Source: Actinomycetota bacterium (GTDB lineage Bacteria > Actinomycetota > Thermoleophilia > Solirubrobacterales > 70-9). From it: 35,233 nucleotides of DNA. Location: the NCBI GenBank assembly GCA_016870325.1, contig VGBV01000011.1, positions 1 through 35,233 of the forward strand, in the 5' to 3' direction. Below the pieces are notes generated by a model, which saw only the letters and a program-made list of their open reading frames with translations, did not search any database and was not told the origin of the DNA. The translations under genes were made by a program, and so were the position numbers. Shown piece after piece: positions 22,352 to 29,914 of the stretch (position 1 is the stretch's first letter; each line of letters starts with the position of its first letter).

Positions 22352-24277
22352 GTGCCCGAGACGAAGCTGAAGGTCGAGCTGCCGGACGGCTCCGAGCTGG
22401 AGCTGGAGAGCGGCGCCACCGGCGCCGACGCCGCGGCCGCGATCGGCCCGGGGCTGGCCAAGGCCGCCCTGGCGCTCAAGGTCGACGGCGAGCTGCGCGA
22501 CCTCTCGGCGCCGCTCGCCGGCGGCGAGACGATCGAGATCGTCACCGACAGGAGCCCCGAGGCGCTCGAGCTGGTCCGGCACGACGCCGCGCACGTGCTG
22601 GCCGAGGCGGTGCTCGACATCTGGCCCGGGGCGAAGATCTCGATCGGCCCGCCGATCGAGAGCGGCTTCTACTACGACATCGAGTTCCCCGAGGGCGAGG
22701 CGCCCGGGCCCGAGGACCTGGAGCGGATCGAGGAGCGGATGCGCGAGCACATCTCCGCCGACGAGCCCTTCGAGCGGCGCGAGCTTCCCGTGGCCGAGGC
22801 GGTCGAGCACTTCAGGGAGGAGGGCCAGGACTACAAGGTCGAGCTGATCGAGGACCTGCAGCGCGACGAGGGCGCCAGCACCGTGACCCTCTACCGCAAC
22901 GGCGCCTTCGAGGACCTCTGCCGCGGGCCGCACGGCCCCTCGACGGGCCGCATCGGGGCCTTCAAGCTGACCTCGCTCGCGGGCGCCTACTGGCGCGGGG
23001 ACGAGACGCGCCAGATGCTGACCCGCGTCTATGGCACCGCGTTCCTGGACCGCAAGGCGCTGGCGGCCCACCTGGAGATGCTGGAGCAGGCGAAGGAGCG
23101 CGATCACCGCAAGCTCGGTCCCGAGCTCGACCTCTTCCGCTTCCGCCCCGAGTCGCCCGGCATGCCCTTCTGGCTGCCCAACGGCAGCGTGCTGCTGGAG
23201 CTGATGCAGGAGGAGGTTCGCGGCCAGCTGCGCAAGCGCGGCTACCGCGAGATCCGCACGCCCGAGGTCCTCGACGAGGAGCTCTGGCACCGCTCCGGGC
23301 ACTGGGACAACTACAAGGAGAACATGTTCTTCGTCGAATCGGAGGATCGGCGCTTCGCGCTGAAGCCGATGAACTGTCCCGGCGCGTGCCTCGTCTTCGG
23401 CTCGACCAGGCACTCCTATCGCGAGCTGCCCCTGAGGCTGGCCGAGTTCGGCAAGGTCTTCCGCAACGAGCGCGAGGGCGTCCTGCACGGGCTGCTGCGG
23501 GTTCGCTCGTTCACCCAGGACGACGCCCACGTCTACTGCACCGAGGATCAGGTCACCGGCGAGTGCGTGGACATCATCGAGGCGATCGACGAGCTCTACG
23601 CGCGGTTCGGCTTCGACGACGTGCGGCTCGAGCTCTCGACGCGACCGCAGAAGTCGATCGGCAGCGCCGAGCAGTGGGAGCGGGCCGAAGCGGCGCTGCG
23701 CGGCGCCCTGGAGAGCGCCGGACGCGACTACCAGCTCAACCCCGGCGACGGCGCCTTCTACGGGCCCAAGATCGACTTCCACGTCACCGACGCCCTCGGG
23801 CGCTCCTGGCAGCTCGGCACCTGCCAGCTCGACTTCTTCATGCCCGAGCGCTTCGAGCTCGGCTATACGGGGGCCGACAACGCCGAGCATCGGCCCGTGA
23901 TGATCCACCGGGCGCTGCTGGGGTCGATGGAGCGCTTCGCCGGCATCCTGATCGAGCACCACGGCGGCCGGCTGCCGCTGTGGCTGGCGCCCGTGCAGGC
24001 GACGGTGCTGCCCGTCGCCGACCGCCACAACGACGCGGCCTCGGAGATCGCCGCCGAGCTCCGCGAGGCCGGCCTGCGGGTCGGGATCGACGAGCGCTCG
24101 GAGTCGGTCGGGCGAAAGATCCGCGACGCCGAGCTCGCCAAGGCCCCCTACATGCTCGTCGTCGGCGACCGCGAGCAGGAGGCCGGGGTCGTCTCGGTCC
24201 GCTCGCACGAGGGCGGCGACCTCGGGCAGATGAAGCCCGGGGAGTTGGCCGCGCGGCTCGCCGCCGAGAGCAGGTGA
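22352..24277 (+). CDS. thrS: Threonyl-tRNA synthetase ThrS
   Basis: 641 residues, full length. N-terminal TGS domain (1-60), editing domain with RHDAAH (the H-x-x-x-H site) near 72-77 and CRGPH with FKLTS near 185-205, class II core with motif 2 KVFRNEREGVLHGLLRVRSF, zinc-site cysteine in KPMNCPGACLVF, motif 3 HRALLGSMERFAGILIEHH, and a C-terminal anticodon domain from about 540. It charges tRNA-Thr. GTG 22352 is chosen from the TAGCAT box and because it begins just before the TGS strand; GTG 22334 would add six residues. Divergent from the riboswitch operon. Confidence 0.97.
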   Translation: MPETKLKVELPDGSELELESGATGADAAAAIGPGLAKAALALKVDGELRDLSAPLAGGETIEIVTDRSPEALELVRHDAAHVLAEAVLDIWPGAKISIGPPIESGFYYDIEFPEGEAPGPEDLERIEERMREHISADEPFERRELPVAEAVEHFREEGQDYKVELIEDLQRDEGASTVTLYRNGAFEDLCRGPHGPSTGRIGAFKLTSLAGAYWRGDETRQMLTRVYGTAFLDRKALAAHLEMLEQAKERDHRKLGPELDLFRFRPESPGMPFWLPNGSVLLELMQEEVRGQLRKRGYREIRTPEVLDEELWHRSGHWDNYKENMFFVESEDRRFALKPMNCPGACLVFGSTRHSYRELPLRLAEFGKVFRNEREGVLHGLLRVRSFTQDDAHVYCTEDQVTGECVDIIEAIDELYARFGFDDVRLELSTRPQKSIGSAEQWERAEAALRGALESAGRDYQLNPGDGAFYGPKIDFHVTDALGRSWQLGTCQLDFFMPERFELGYTGADNAEHRPVMIHRALLGSMERFAGILIEHHGGRLPLWLAPVQATVLPVADRHNDAASEIAAELREAGLRVGIDERSESVGRKIRDAELAKAPYMLVVGDREQEAGVVSVRSHEGGDLGQMKPGELAARLAAESR

Positions 24278-24305
24278 GCGGCGCCGCAGCGCGCCTGCGT
24301 GCGTC

Positions 24306-24311
24306 TATACT
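24306..24311 (+). promoter_or_regulatory. -10 box TATACT upstream of infC
   Basis: TATACT, near consensus, 28 bases after the thrS stop. A start ~7 bases later would begin at the ATG of a 10-codon ORF and place infC ~100 bases into the transcript. Confidence 0.5.
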
Positions 24312-24319
24312 CACGGCCA

Positions 24320-24352
24320 ATGCCGGGCACCCCGACCATGACGCGCCGCTGA
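24320..24352 (+). CDS. 10-codon leader ORF upstream of infC
   Basis: ATG 24320 to TGA 24350-24352 encodes MPGTPTMTRR. It begins 8 bases after the TATACT box, as leaderless genes do here, and precedes infC by 69 bases. Two Thr codons and two Arg codons end it, but that is weak evidence for attenuation. Coding status is inferred from position only. Confidence 0.25.
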   Translation: MPGTPTMTRR

Positions 24353-24421
24353 GCGCCCGCGTGCCCGCTTTCCCAAACTCTCCCTCCTGTTCCGCTTGAC
24401 GCTCGACAGCATGCCTAGCTA

Positions 24422-24973
24422 GTGGCGGTCTCCCGGTTCGACCGTCGCCCGCCTGAGCGCGACACGACTCGCATCAACGAGCGCATCCGCGTCCCCGAGG
24501 TGCGGATGATCGACGAGAACGGCGAGCAGGCCGGCGTCAGGCCGATCAACGAGGCCCTTGCCTACGCGCAGGAGCACGACCTCGACCTCGTCGAGGTGGC
24601 GCCGAACTCGAAGCCGCCCGTCTGCCGCGTGCTCGACTACTCGAAGTACAAGTACGAGCAGGAGCAGAAGGCCAAGGCCGCCCGCAAGCACCAGACCCAG
24701 GTCAACGTCCGCGAGATCAAGCTGCGCCCGAAGATCGCGGACCACGACTACAACACGAAGAAGGGCCACGTCGAGCGCTTCCTGAAGCAGAACGACAAGG
24801 TCAAGGTGACGATCATGTTCCGCGGCCGCGAGCAGTCCCACCCCGAGCGCGGCCGGATGCTGCTCGACCGCCTCTTCGAGGACGTCTCCGAGCTGGCCAC
24901 GATCGAGTCGGCGCCCGAGCAGGAGGGCCGCAACATGCACATGCTGCTCGCGCCCGCGAGAGGCGCCGGGTGA
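24422..24973 (+). CDS. infC: Translation initiation factor IF-3
   Basis: 183 residues. N-domain signature [19 protein letters not shown] with [16 protein letters not shown], a basic linker [13 protein letters not shown], then the C-domain [18 protein letters not shown] and [18 protein letters not shown]-3 binds 30S subunits and checks start-codon pairing. Start GTG 24422 is preceded by no strong ribosome site. A common IF-3 trait is an unusual start codon used for self-regulation; GTG is ordinary in this genome. The usual next gene, rpmI, is 2.4 kb away because two genes intervene. Confidence 0.97.
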   Translation: MAVSRFDRRPPERDTTRINERIRVPEVRMIDENGEQAGVRPINEALAYAQEHDLDLVEVAPNSKPPVCRVLDYSKYKYEQEQKAKAARKHQTQVNVREIKLRPKIADHDYNTKKGHVERFLKQNDKVKVTIMFRGREQSHPERGRMLLDRLFEDVSELATIESAPEQEGRNMHMLLAPARGAG

Positions 24974-25845
24974 GAAGCGGGAAGCCGCGGCGAGCTAGCC
25001 GCGCAGCCATGCTCCGCTCCCCTCGGCTGAGGCAGCGACTGGGAGGCCTTCCACCCGTTCGCTTCGCCTACAGGGCACGGCTGCTGGCGGGCAGCGGCGA
25101 GATGATCCGAGCGCGCCCCCGCGAAGCCTGGGACTACCTCCTGCACAGCCGCGAGATCAGCAACTACACCTACGAGCTCGAGAACGAGCAGGAGATCGCC
25201 GCCTGGCTATCGGACGCGCTTGGAGCGGACGCCGGCGCCATCTCCTCCTACCTGGAGGAGCTGCAGGGCGACGAGCAGCTGCTCGCCGACTTGCGTGCGG
25301 GGCTTGCCTCGAACGCTCGCCGCGACGACGAGCCCCGCCTGGGCAAGCGCAGGGCGCAGTACTGCGTGGCGCGCGTCGAGCGCCCGCAGGTGATCGCCGA
25401 GTCGGGCGTGCACGATGGGCTCGGCTCTTCGGTGCTGCTACGAGCCCTCGAGCGAAACGAGAGCGAGGGGTCACCCGGGCGGCTGATCGGATTCGACGTG
25501 AACCCGGACGCGGGCTGGCTGATCGACATGGAGTGTCACCGCGGCAGGGTCGAGCTCGTCTACGGCGACGCCAGTCTGACCCTGGATCGGGCGCTGGCGC
25601 GCACCGGGGTTGACTTCTTCATCCACGACAGCCTGAGGACGCTCGAGCACGAGAGCTTCGAGTACGAGACCGCGATCCGCCACAGGCGAGGGCGGCTGGT
25701 TCTCTACACCGACGACGCGTCCTTGACCGGGGCGATGCGCGACCTCGGCCGCCGGGAGGGCATCGCGCCGAGCATCTTCACCGAGGTACCGAAGGGGCAT
25801 TACTGGCGGGGAAACGAGCTCGGCGTGCTGGTGCTCAACATCTAG
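24970..25845 (+). CDS. SAM-dependent methyltransferase-like protein inserted after infC
   Basis: 291 residues from GTG 24970, overlapping the infC stop as GTGA. The C-terminal half has a class I methyltransferase pattern: [14 protein letters not shown] (motif I, near 141-154), [10 protein letters not shown] with the ribose acid D176, VYGDAS near 200, and FFIHDSLRT followed by GRLVLYTDD. This resembles Methyltransf_24/TylF-like small-molecule methyltransferases. The first ~125 residues are helical and charged, without a recognised domain. The target is unknown. Tight coupling to infC implies co-expression with translation genes, which is unusual for this family. Confidence 0.7.
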   Translation: MRSGKPRRASRAAMLRSPRLRQRLGGLPPVRFAYRARLLAGSGEMIRARPREAWDYLLHSREISNYTYELENEQEIAAWLSDALGADAGAISSYLEELQGDEQLLADLRAGLASNARRDDEPRLGKRRAQYCVARVERPQVIAESGVHDGLGSSVLLRALERNESEGSPGRLIGFDVNPDAGWLIDMECHRGRVELVYGDASLTLDRALARTGVDFFIHDSLRTLEHESFEYETAIRHRRGRLVLYTDDASLTGAMRDLGRREGIAPSIFTEVPKGHYWRGNELGVLVLNI

Positions 25846-25885
25846 CCGGCGCGCCGAGCTGCCCTGGGCGCGCTCGCTGAGCCCG

Positions 25886-27199
25886 TCAGGGCTTCACGAC
25901 CTGCAGGTTGTCCGCCTCGACCGCGCACCCGACCGGCGCCGCGCAGGGGATGTCCTGGTGGTGGTACATCCCCACGCGCAGGTGGGAGGGGATCGACTGC
26001 CCGGCGGCGATGCCGTCGGAGGTGTCGGTTCCGGTCTCGTACTTGAGCGTGTTGGTCTGGAAGCGGGGGCTCTGCTCCTGGGCATCCTCGAAGTCCCCGT
26101 CGGCGTTGAGGTCGATGTAGGCCTTCACCCAGCCGACGCTCTCGTGCTGGGAGTAGAGGGCGTCGATCGCGATCCGCGTCCAGAGGTTCTTGGAGGCGGG
26201 GACCTGCCAGAGCTTGAAGTCCTCGTCGGTGTAGCCGGGGGCGCTGTGCCAAAGCGACCAGTGCCCGTCGAAGGCGCTCAGCGAGAGCACCGGGGTGCCG
26301 CCGCCGTTGTCGGAGGACTGGGCCTGCTTCATCTGCAGCACGCCCTGCCACTTCTGGGTCTGCAGCGGGAAGCTGTCGTTCAACTTGAAGGAGGCGTAGG
26401 TGACCCGGCGCATGCCCTCGTGGTAGAAGGCGACGGGGCCGTTCTTCTCGTTGATCCCAAGTTCGCAGCGCTCGCCCCAGAAGTCGTCGCCGTCGATCAC
26501 CGTCATGCGACGGTGGGCGCTGTCGCCCTGGGAGCCGCCGGTGGCCGTGGGGGCGGGGTCCCCGCCCGAGGAGATCTTCTGGTGGCGCGAGGCGTGGGCG
26601 CAGTCGATGCGCCCGTAGAAGGGGATCGGGTCGGGGTTCTGGGAGGTGTCGGAGGCGACGGTGGTGCAGGCCGAGGGCAGCGTGTAGCCGATGTCGGAAG
26701 CGGGCTGGGAGAGCGGGCAGTTGGGGTTGCCGGTCTCGGCCGGGGGAGACGCGTTGAGGGGCTTGCAGGAGGTCGAGCCCCTGCGGCCGACGCGGACCGT
26801 GGTGGTTCCCGCGCCGCCTGCAGTGGTGGCCCGCAGGCGGGCGACCTTGGCCTGGCGGGGGACGCTTACGCGGGCGCAGACGCTGAACTCGCCGCCGGCG
26901 TCGGTCTGGGCCTTGGCGACGGTCGCCCAGCGCTTGCCCTTGCGCAGCTTCACCTGCACGGTGCGCGGGGCGGAAGACGAGTCGCCGGCGTCGCAGGCCG
27001 TCCCCTGCAGCAGCACGCGCCCGCCCCGGCGGACGGTGCGGGACTGGGGCGCGAGCTTGACGCCGCAGGCGCTGGCGCTGGTTGCGGCCTCGGCGTCCGA
27101 GACGACGCCGCCGTGGCCGGCGGCGGAGAGCGCCGCGAGCCCGGCCAGGGCGAGGGCGAGGGCGGCGGCGGTGAGGACGGTGGAGAGTGTCTTCGCCAT
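25886..27199 (-). CDS. Secreted heparin-lyase-I/lectin-fold protein
   Basis: 437 residues from ATG 27199, which begins a signal peptide (core 8-27, AAGHGG following). Residues ~45-137 look like an Ig-type beta domain (RTVRRGGRVLLQGTACD, then GRRGSTS). The remaining ~270 residues resemble concanavalin-like polysaccharide lyases of the heparin lyase I group: WGERCELGINEKNGPVAFY, EGMRRVTYASFKLND, KWQGVLQMKQAQ, then VKAYIDLNADGDFED and VGMYHHQDI. Eight or more cysteines suit an extracellular protein. Whether it cleaves or only binds polysaccharide is not clear. It lies antisense between infC and rpmI. Confidence 0.65.
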   Translation of the reverse strand: MAKTLSTVLTAAALALALAGLAALSAAGHGGVVSDAEAATSASACGVKLAPQSRTVRRGGRVLLQGTACDAGDSSSAPRTVQVKLRKGKRWATVAKAQTDAGGEFSVCARVSVPRQAKVARLRATTAGGAGTTTVRVGRRGSTSCKPLNASPPAETGNPNCPLSQPASDIGYTLPSACTTVASDTSQNPDPIPFYGRIDCAHASRHQKISSGGDPAPTATGGSQGDSAHRRMTVIDGDDFWGERCELGINEKNGPVAFYHEGMRRVTYASFKLNDSFPLQTQKWQGVLQMKQAQSSDNGGGTPVLSLSAFDGHWSLWHSAPGYTDEDFKLWQVPASKNLWTRIAIDALYSQHESVGWVKAYIDLNADGDFEDAQEQSPRFQTNTLKYETGTDTSDGIAAGQSIPSHLRVGMYHHQDIPCAAPVGCAVEADNLQVVKP

Positions 27200-27326
27200 C
27201 CCAGCCTTGATCGGTGGCTGGGCGGCTGTCTCGAACCAAAGGCCAATCCGCTGGACATCGCGACCATGAGCCCGACCGGGCCAGGCTGGACAAGTGTTTG
27301 GCCGCGGCATTGGACCTTCGTACGAG

Positions 27327-27354
27327 CGCCCGCCCGCGCCTGGGCGTGCGGGCG
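27327..27354 (+). other. Possible hairpin in the rpmI leader
   Basis: CGCCCGC (27327-27333) pairs with GCGGGCG (27348-27354), followed by TTT, 46 bases before rpmI. It may be a weak terminator or a leader element for the ribosomal-protein operon. No L20-binding mimic could be confirmed. Confidence 0.25.
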
Positions 27355-27400
27355 TTTCGCCTCAACTTCCCCGGCCGGCTCTGCTTCAATAGTCGCCCCG

Positions 27401-27607
27401 ATGCCGAAGATGAAGACACACAGCGGCTCCAAGAAGCGCTTCCACAAGACCGCGAGCGGCAAGCTCCGCGGGCGGCGCTCCAACCGCAGCCACATCCTCG
27501 AGAAGAAGTCGCCGAAGCGCAAGCGGCGCCTCGGCCGTCCCTCGGAGATCTCCCGCGCCGACAGGCGCCGGGTCGAGGGCCTGCTGCCCGGCAAGGCGGG
27601 TCGCTGA
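27401..27607 (+). CDS. rpmI: Ribosomal protein bL35
   Basis: 68 residues, highly basic. [20 protein letters not shown] and the [13 protein letters not shown] block are bL35 signatures. It overlaps rplT as TGATG. A component of the 50S subunit. Confidence 0.97.
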   Translation: MPKMKTHSGSKKRFHKTASGKLRGRRSNRSHILEKKSPKRKRRLGRPSEISRADRRRVEGLLPGKAGR

Positions 27608-27966
27608 TGCCGCGCGCCACCAACGCCGTCGCGCGCCGCAGGCGCCGCAAGAAGGTCCTGGACCGGGCAAAGGGCTACTACGGCCGCAAGCACTCGAGCT
27701 ACCGCTTCGCCAACGAGCAGGTGATGCGCTCGGACGCCTACGCCTACCGCGACAGGCGCAACCGCAAGCGCGACTTCCGCCGCCTCTGGATCACGCGCAT
27801 CAATGCCGCCGCGCGCCAGGAGGGCATGAGCTACTCCCAGTTCATGCACGGCCTCAACGAGGCCGGCGTCGAGGTGAACCGCAAGATGCTGGCCGAGATC
27901 GCCGTCAACGACCCCGACGGCTTTCGCCGATTCGTGGAGCTAGCCCGGGAGGGTGCGGCGGCCTGA
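27607..27966 (+). CDS. rplT: Ribosomal protein bL20
   Basis: 119 residues. The long basic N-terminal helix [19 protein letters not shown] and the globular part [20 protein letters not shown] are diagnostic. bL20 is needed for early 50S assembly and in some bacteria represses its own operon. ATG overlaps the rpmI TGA. An intrinsic terminator follows the stop by 26 bases. Confidence 0.98.
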   Translation: MPRATNAVARRRRRKKVLDRAKGYYGRKHSSYRFANEQVMRSDAYAYRDRRNRKRDFRRLWITRINAAARQEGMSYSQFMHGLNEAGVEVNRKMLAEIAVNDPDGFRRFVELAREGAAA

Positions 27967-27992
27967 GCCGATGCACCACACGCGTTTTCCCC

Positions 27993-28021
27993 GGGCGGTC
28001 CGCAAAGCGGCCGCCCTTTTT
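27993..28021 (+). terminator. Intrinsic terminator after rplT
   Basis: GGGCGG-(T)-CCGC pairs with GCGGCCGCCC around an AAA loop (10 bp, one bulge), followed by TTTTT. It should end the rpmI-rplT transcript. Confidence 0.85.
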
Positions 28022-28034
28022 CGTTCCGAGCCAA

Positions 28035-28757
28035 ATGATCACGAGCCCACAAAACGAGAAGCTGAAGCTGGTCCGCCGCTTGGGACGCAAGCGCGCCCGG
28101 GACGCGGACGGGCTCTTCGTGACCGAGGGCGAGGACCTGCTCGAGGCGGGCCGGGCCACGGGCGCCGAGCCCCTCGAGCTGCTGTGCGCCGCGGGGGAGG
28201 GCCTCGGGGGCACCGAGGTCGAGCCCGAGCTGCTGGACGGCGTCGCGGCGCTGGGCTCCGGGACCCGGGTGATCGGGGTCTGGCGCCAGCGCTGGGCCGA
28301 GGAGCTGGAGCCGCCCTGCATCTACCTGCACGGGGTCTCGGATCCCGGCAACGTCGGCACGATCGTGCGCACCGCATCCTCGCTCGTGGGCGGCACCGTG
28401 GTGCTGGGGCCCGGCTGCGCCGATCCCTTCGGCCCGCGCGCCGTGCGCGCGAGCATGGGGGCGGTATTCGGCCAGGGCCTGGCGAAGGGCGAGGTGGCGG
28501 CGACCCCGGCGCCGCGCGCGGCGCTCGTCGCCCACGACGGCGAGCCCCTGGAGTCGCTGGGGACCCCGGCGACGATCTGCCTCGGCTCCGAGCGCGAGGG
28601 CCTGCCGCAGGCGGTGATCGCGGAGTGCGAGACGCGGGTGACGATCCCCCTGCGGGCGGGGGCGGAGTCGCTCAACGTCGCGGCGGCGGCGGCGATCGCC
28701 TTGCAGCGGATATCGTCGCCCGCCCAGGCGAAGATGGGGGACTCCGGCGATGGTTGA
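28035..28757 (+). CDS. SpoU/TrmH-family RNA 2'-O-methyltransferase
   Basis: 240 residues. The N-terminal substrate-binding domain starts ITSPQNEKLKLVRRL. The SPOUT domain has GVSDPGNVGTIVRTASS (motif 1), CLGSEREGLP (motif 2) and IPLRAGAESLNVAAAAAIAL (motif 3, knot). The members found between rplT and pheS are usually 23S rRNA methyltransferases (TsnR/RlmB-like); the exact nucleotide is not predictable. Its last 8 bases overlap pheS. Confidence 0.9.
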   Translation: MITSPQNEKLKLVRRLGRKRARDADGLFVTEGEDLLEAGRATGAEPLELLCAAGEGLGGTEVEPELLDGVAALGSGTRVIGVWRQRWAEELEPPCIYLHGVSDPGNVGTIVRTASSLVGGTVVLGPGCADPFGPRAVRASMGAVFGQGLAKGEVAATPAPRAALVAHDGEPLESLGTPATICLGSEREGLPQAVIAECETRVTIPLRAGAESLNVAAAAAIALQRISSPAQAKMGDSGDG

Positions 28758-29889
28758 GCGAATCGAGCAGATCGAGCGGGAGGCGGCCGAGCAGATCGCC
28801 GCGGCCTCCGGCAGCGCCGAGCTGGAGGAGCTGCGCGTCACCCACCTCGGCCGCAAGGCCGAGCTGACCGGGATCCTGCGCGGCATCGCCGAGCTGCCCG
28901 CCGACCAGCGCGGGCCCGTGGGCAAGCGGGGCAACGAGGCCCGCCAGAGGCTCGAGGCGCTGATCTCCGAACGCGCCGCCGAGCTCGACTCGGCCGAGCT
29001 CGAGTCGCGGCTGGCCTCGGACGCGGTCGACGTCACCCTGCCGGGGGCGCCGGCGCCCCCCGTCGGCCACCCCCACCTGATCTCGCGCACCCGCCGCCGG
29101 ATCGAGGACATCATGGTCGGCCTCGGCTACCGGGTGCTCGAGGGGCCCGAGGTCGAGCTCGACTACTACAACTTCACCGCGCTGAACCACCCGCCGGGGC
29201 ACCCCGCGCGGATGAGCCAGGACACCTTCTACGTGGCGCCGGGGTCGCTGACCCAGGCGGCTATGTCGGCCGCCCGCGCCGCCGCGGACGGCGGGGGCGA
29301 GGGCGGCGCCGCCACCCCGGACGAGGAGCTGGTCGTGCTGCGGACCCACACCTCGCCGATGCAGGTGCGCGCGATGGAGGCCCAGGAGCCGCCGATCTTC
29401 GTCGTCGTCCCCGGCAAGGTCTATCGCCGCGACTCCGACGCCACCCACTCGCCGATGTTCAACCAGGTCGAGGGCCTCGCGGTGGCCGAGGACATCACCC
29501 TCGCCGACCTGCAGGGGACGCTGCTGGAGATGCTGCGGGGGATCTTCGGCGAGGGCCGCGAGGCGCGCATGCGGCCGCACTTCTTCCCCTTCACCGAGCC
29601 CAGCGTCGAGTTCGACGTCTCCTGCTTCGCCTGCGACGGCTCGGGCTCGCTCGCCGACGGCTCGCGCTGCGGCCTCTGCAAGGGGGTCGGCTGGATCGAG
29701 GTCGGGGGCGCCGGCATGGTCGACCCGAACGTGTTCGGCTTCGTCGCTGACGGCGGCTACGACCCCGACCGCGTGCAGGGGTTCGCCTTCGGGATGGGGG
29801 TCGAGCGGATCGCGATGCTGCGCTACGGCGTGCCCGACCTGCGGCGGTTCCTCGACAACGACGTGCGCATGCTGGAGCAGTTCTCATGA
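28750..29889 (+). CDS. pheS: Phenylalanyl-tRNA synthetase alpha subunit
   Basis: 379 residues. Helical N-terminal arm (1-90), then the class II core: HPHLISRTRRRIEDIM, PEVELDYYNFTALNHPPGHPAR, VYRRDSDATHSPMFNQVEGL (motif 2) and FAFGMGVERIAMLRYG (motif 3). Two additions stand out. Residues ~165-194 form an Ala/Gly-rich insert before the LRTHTSP block. C292, C295, C307 and C310 form a CxxC-x11-CxxC cluster in place of the shorter Cys-containing loop seen in many relatives, a possible zinc site. It pairs with pheT. Confidence 0.97.
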   Translation: MVERIEQIEREAAEQIAAASGSAELEELRVTHLGRKAELTGILRGIAELPADQRGPVGKRGNEARQRLEALISERAAELDSAELESRLASDAVDVTLPGAPAPPVGHPHLISRTRRRIEDIMVGLGYRVLEGPEVELDYYNFTALNHPPGHPARMSQDTFYVAPGSLTQAAMSAARAAADGGGEGGAATPDEELVVLRTHTSPMQVRAMEAQEPPIFVVVPGKVYRRDSDATHSPMFNQVEGLAVAEDITLADLQGTLLEMLRGIFGEGREARMRPHFFPFTEPSVEFDVSCFACDGSGSLADGSRCGLCKGVGWIEVGGAGMVDPNVFGFVADGGYDPDRVQGFAFGMGVERIAMLRYGVPDLRRFLDNDVRMLEQFS

Positions 29890-29914
29890 GGGGCCGGCGG
29901 ATCAGGGGTTGCGG

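Noticed and set aside
22247-24208. 653-residue minus-strand ORF opposite thrS
   Set aside because: Mirror frame of thrS; no recognisable motif, and it overlaps the riboswitch region.
25958-27607. 549-residue plus-strand ORF ending in bL35
   Set aside because: Only the last 68 codons from 27401 are bL35; the rest is antisense to the secreted lyase-like gene.
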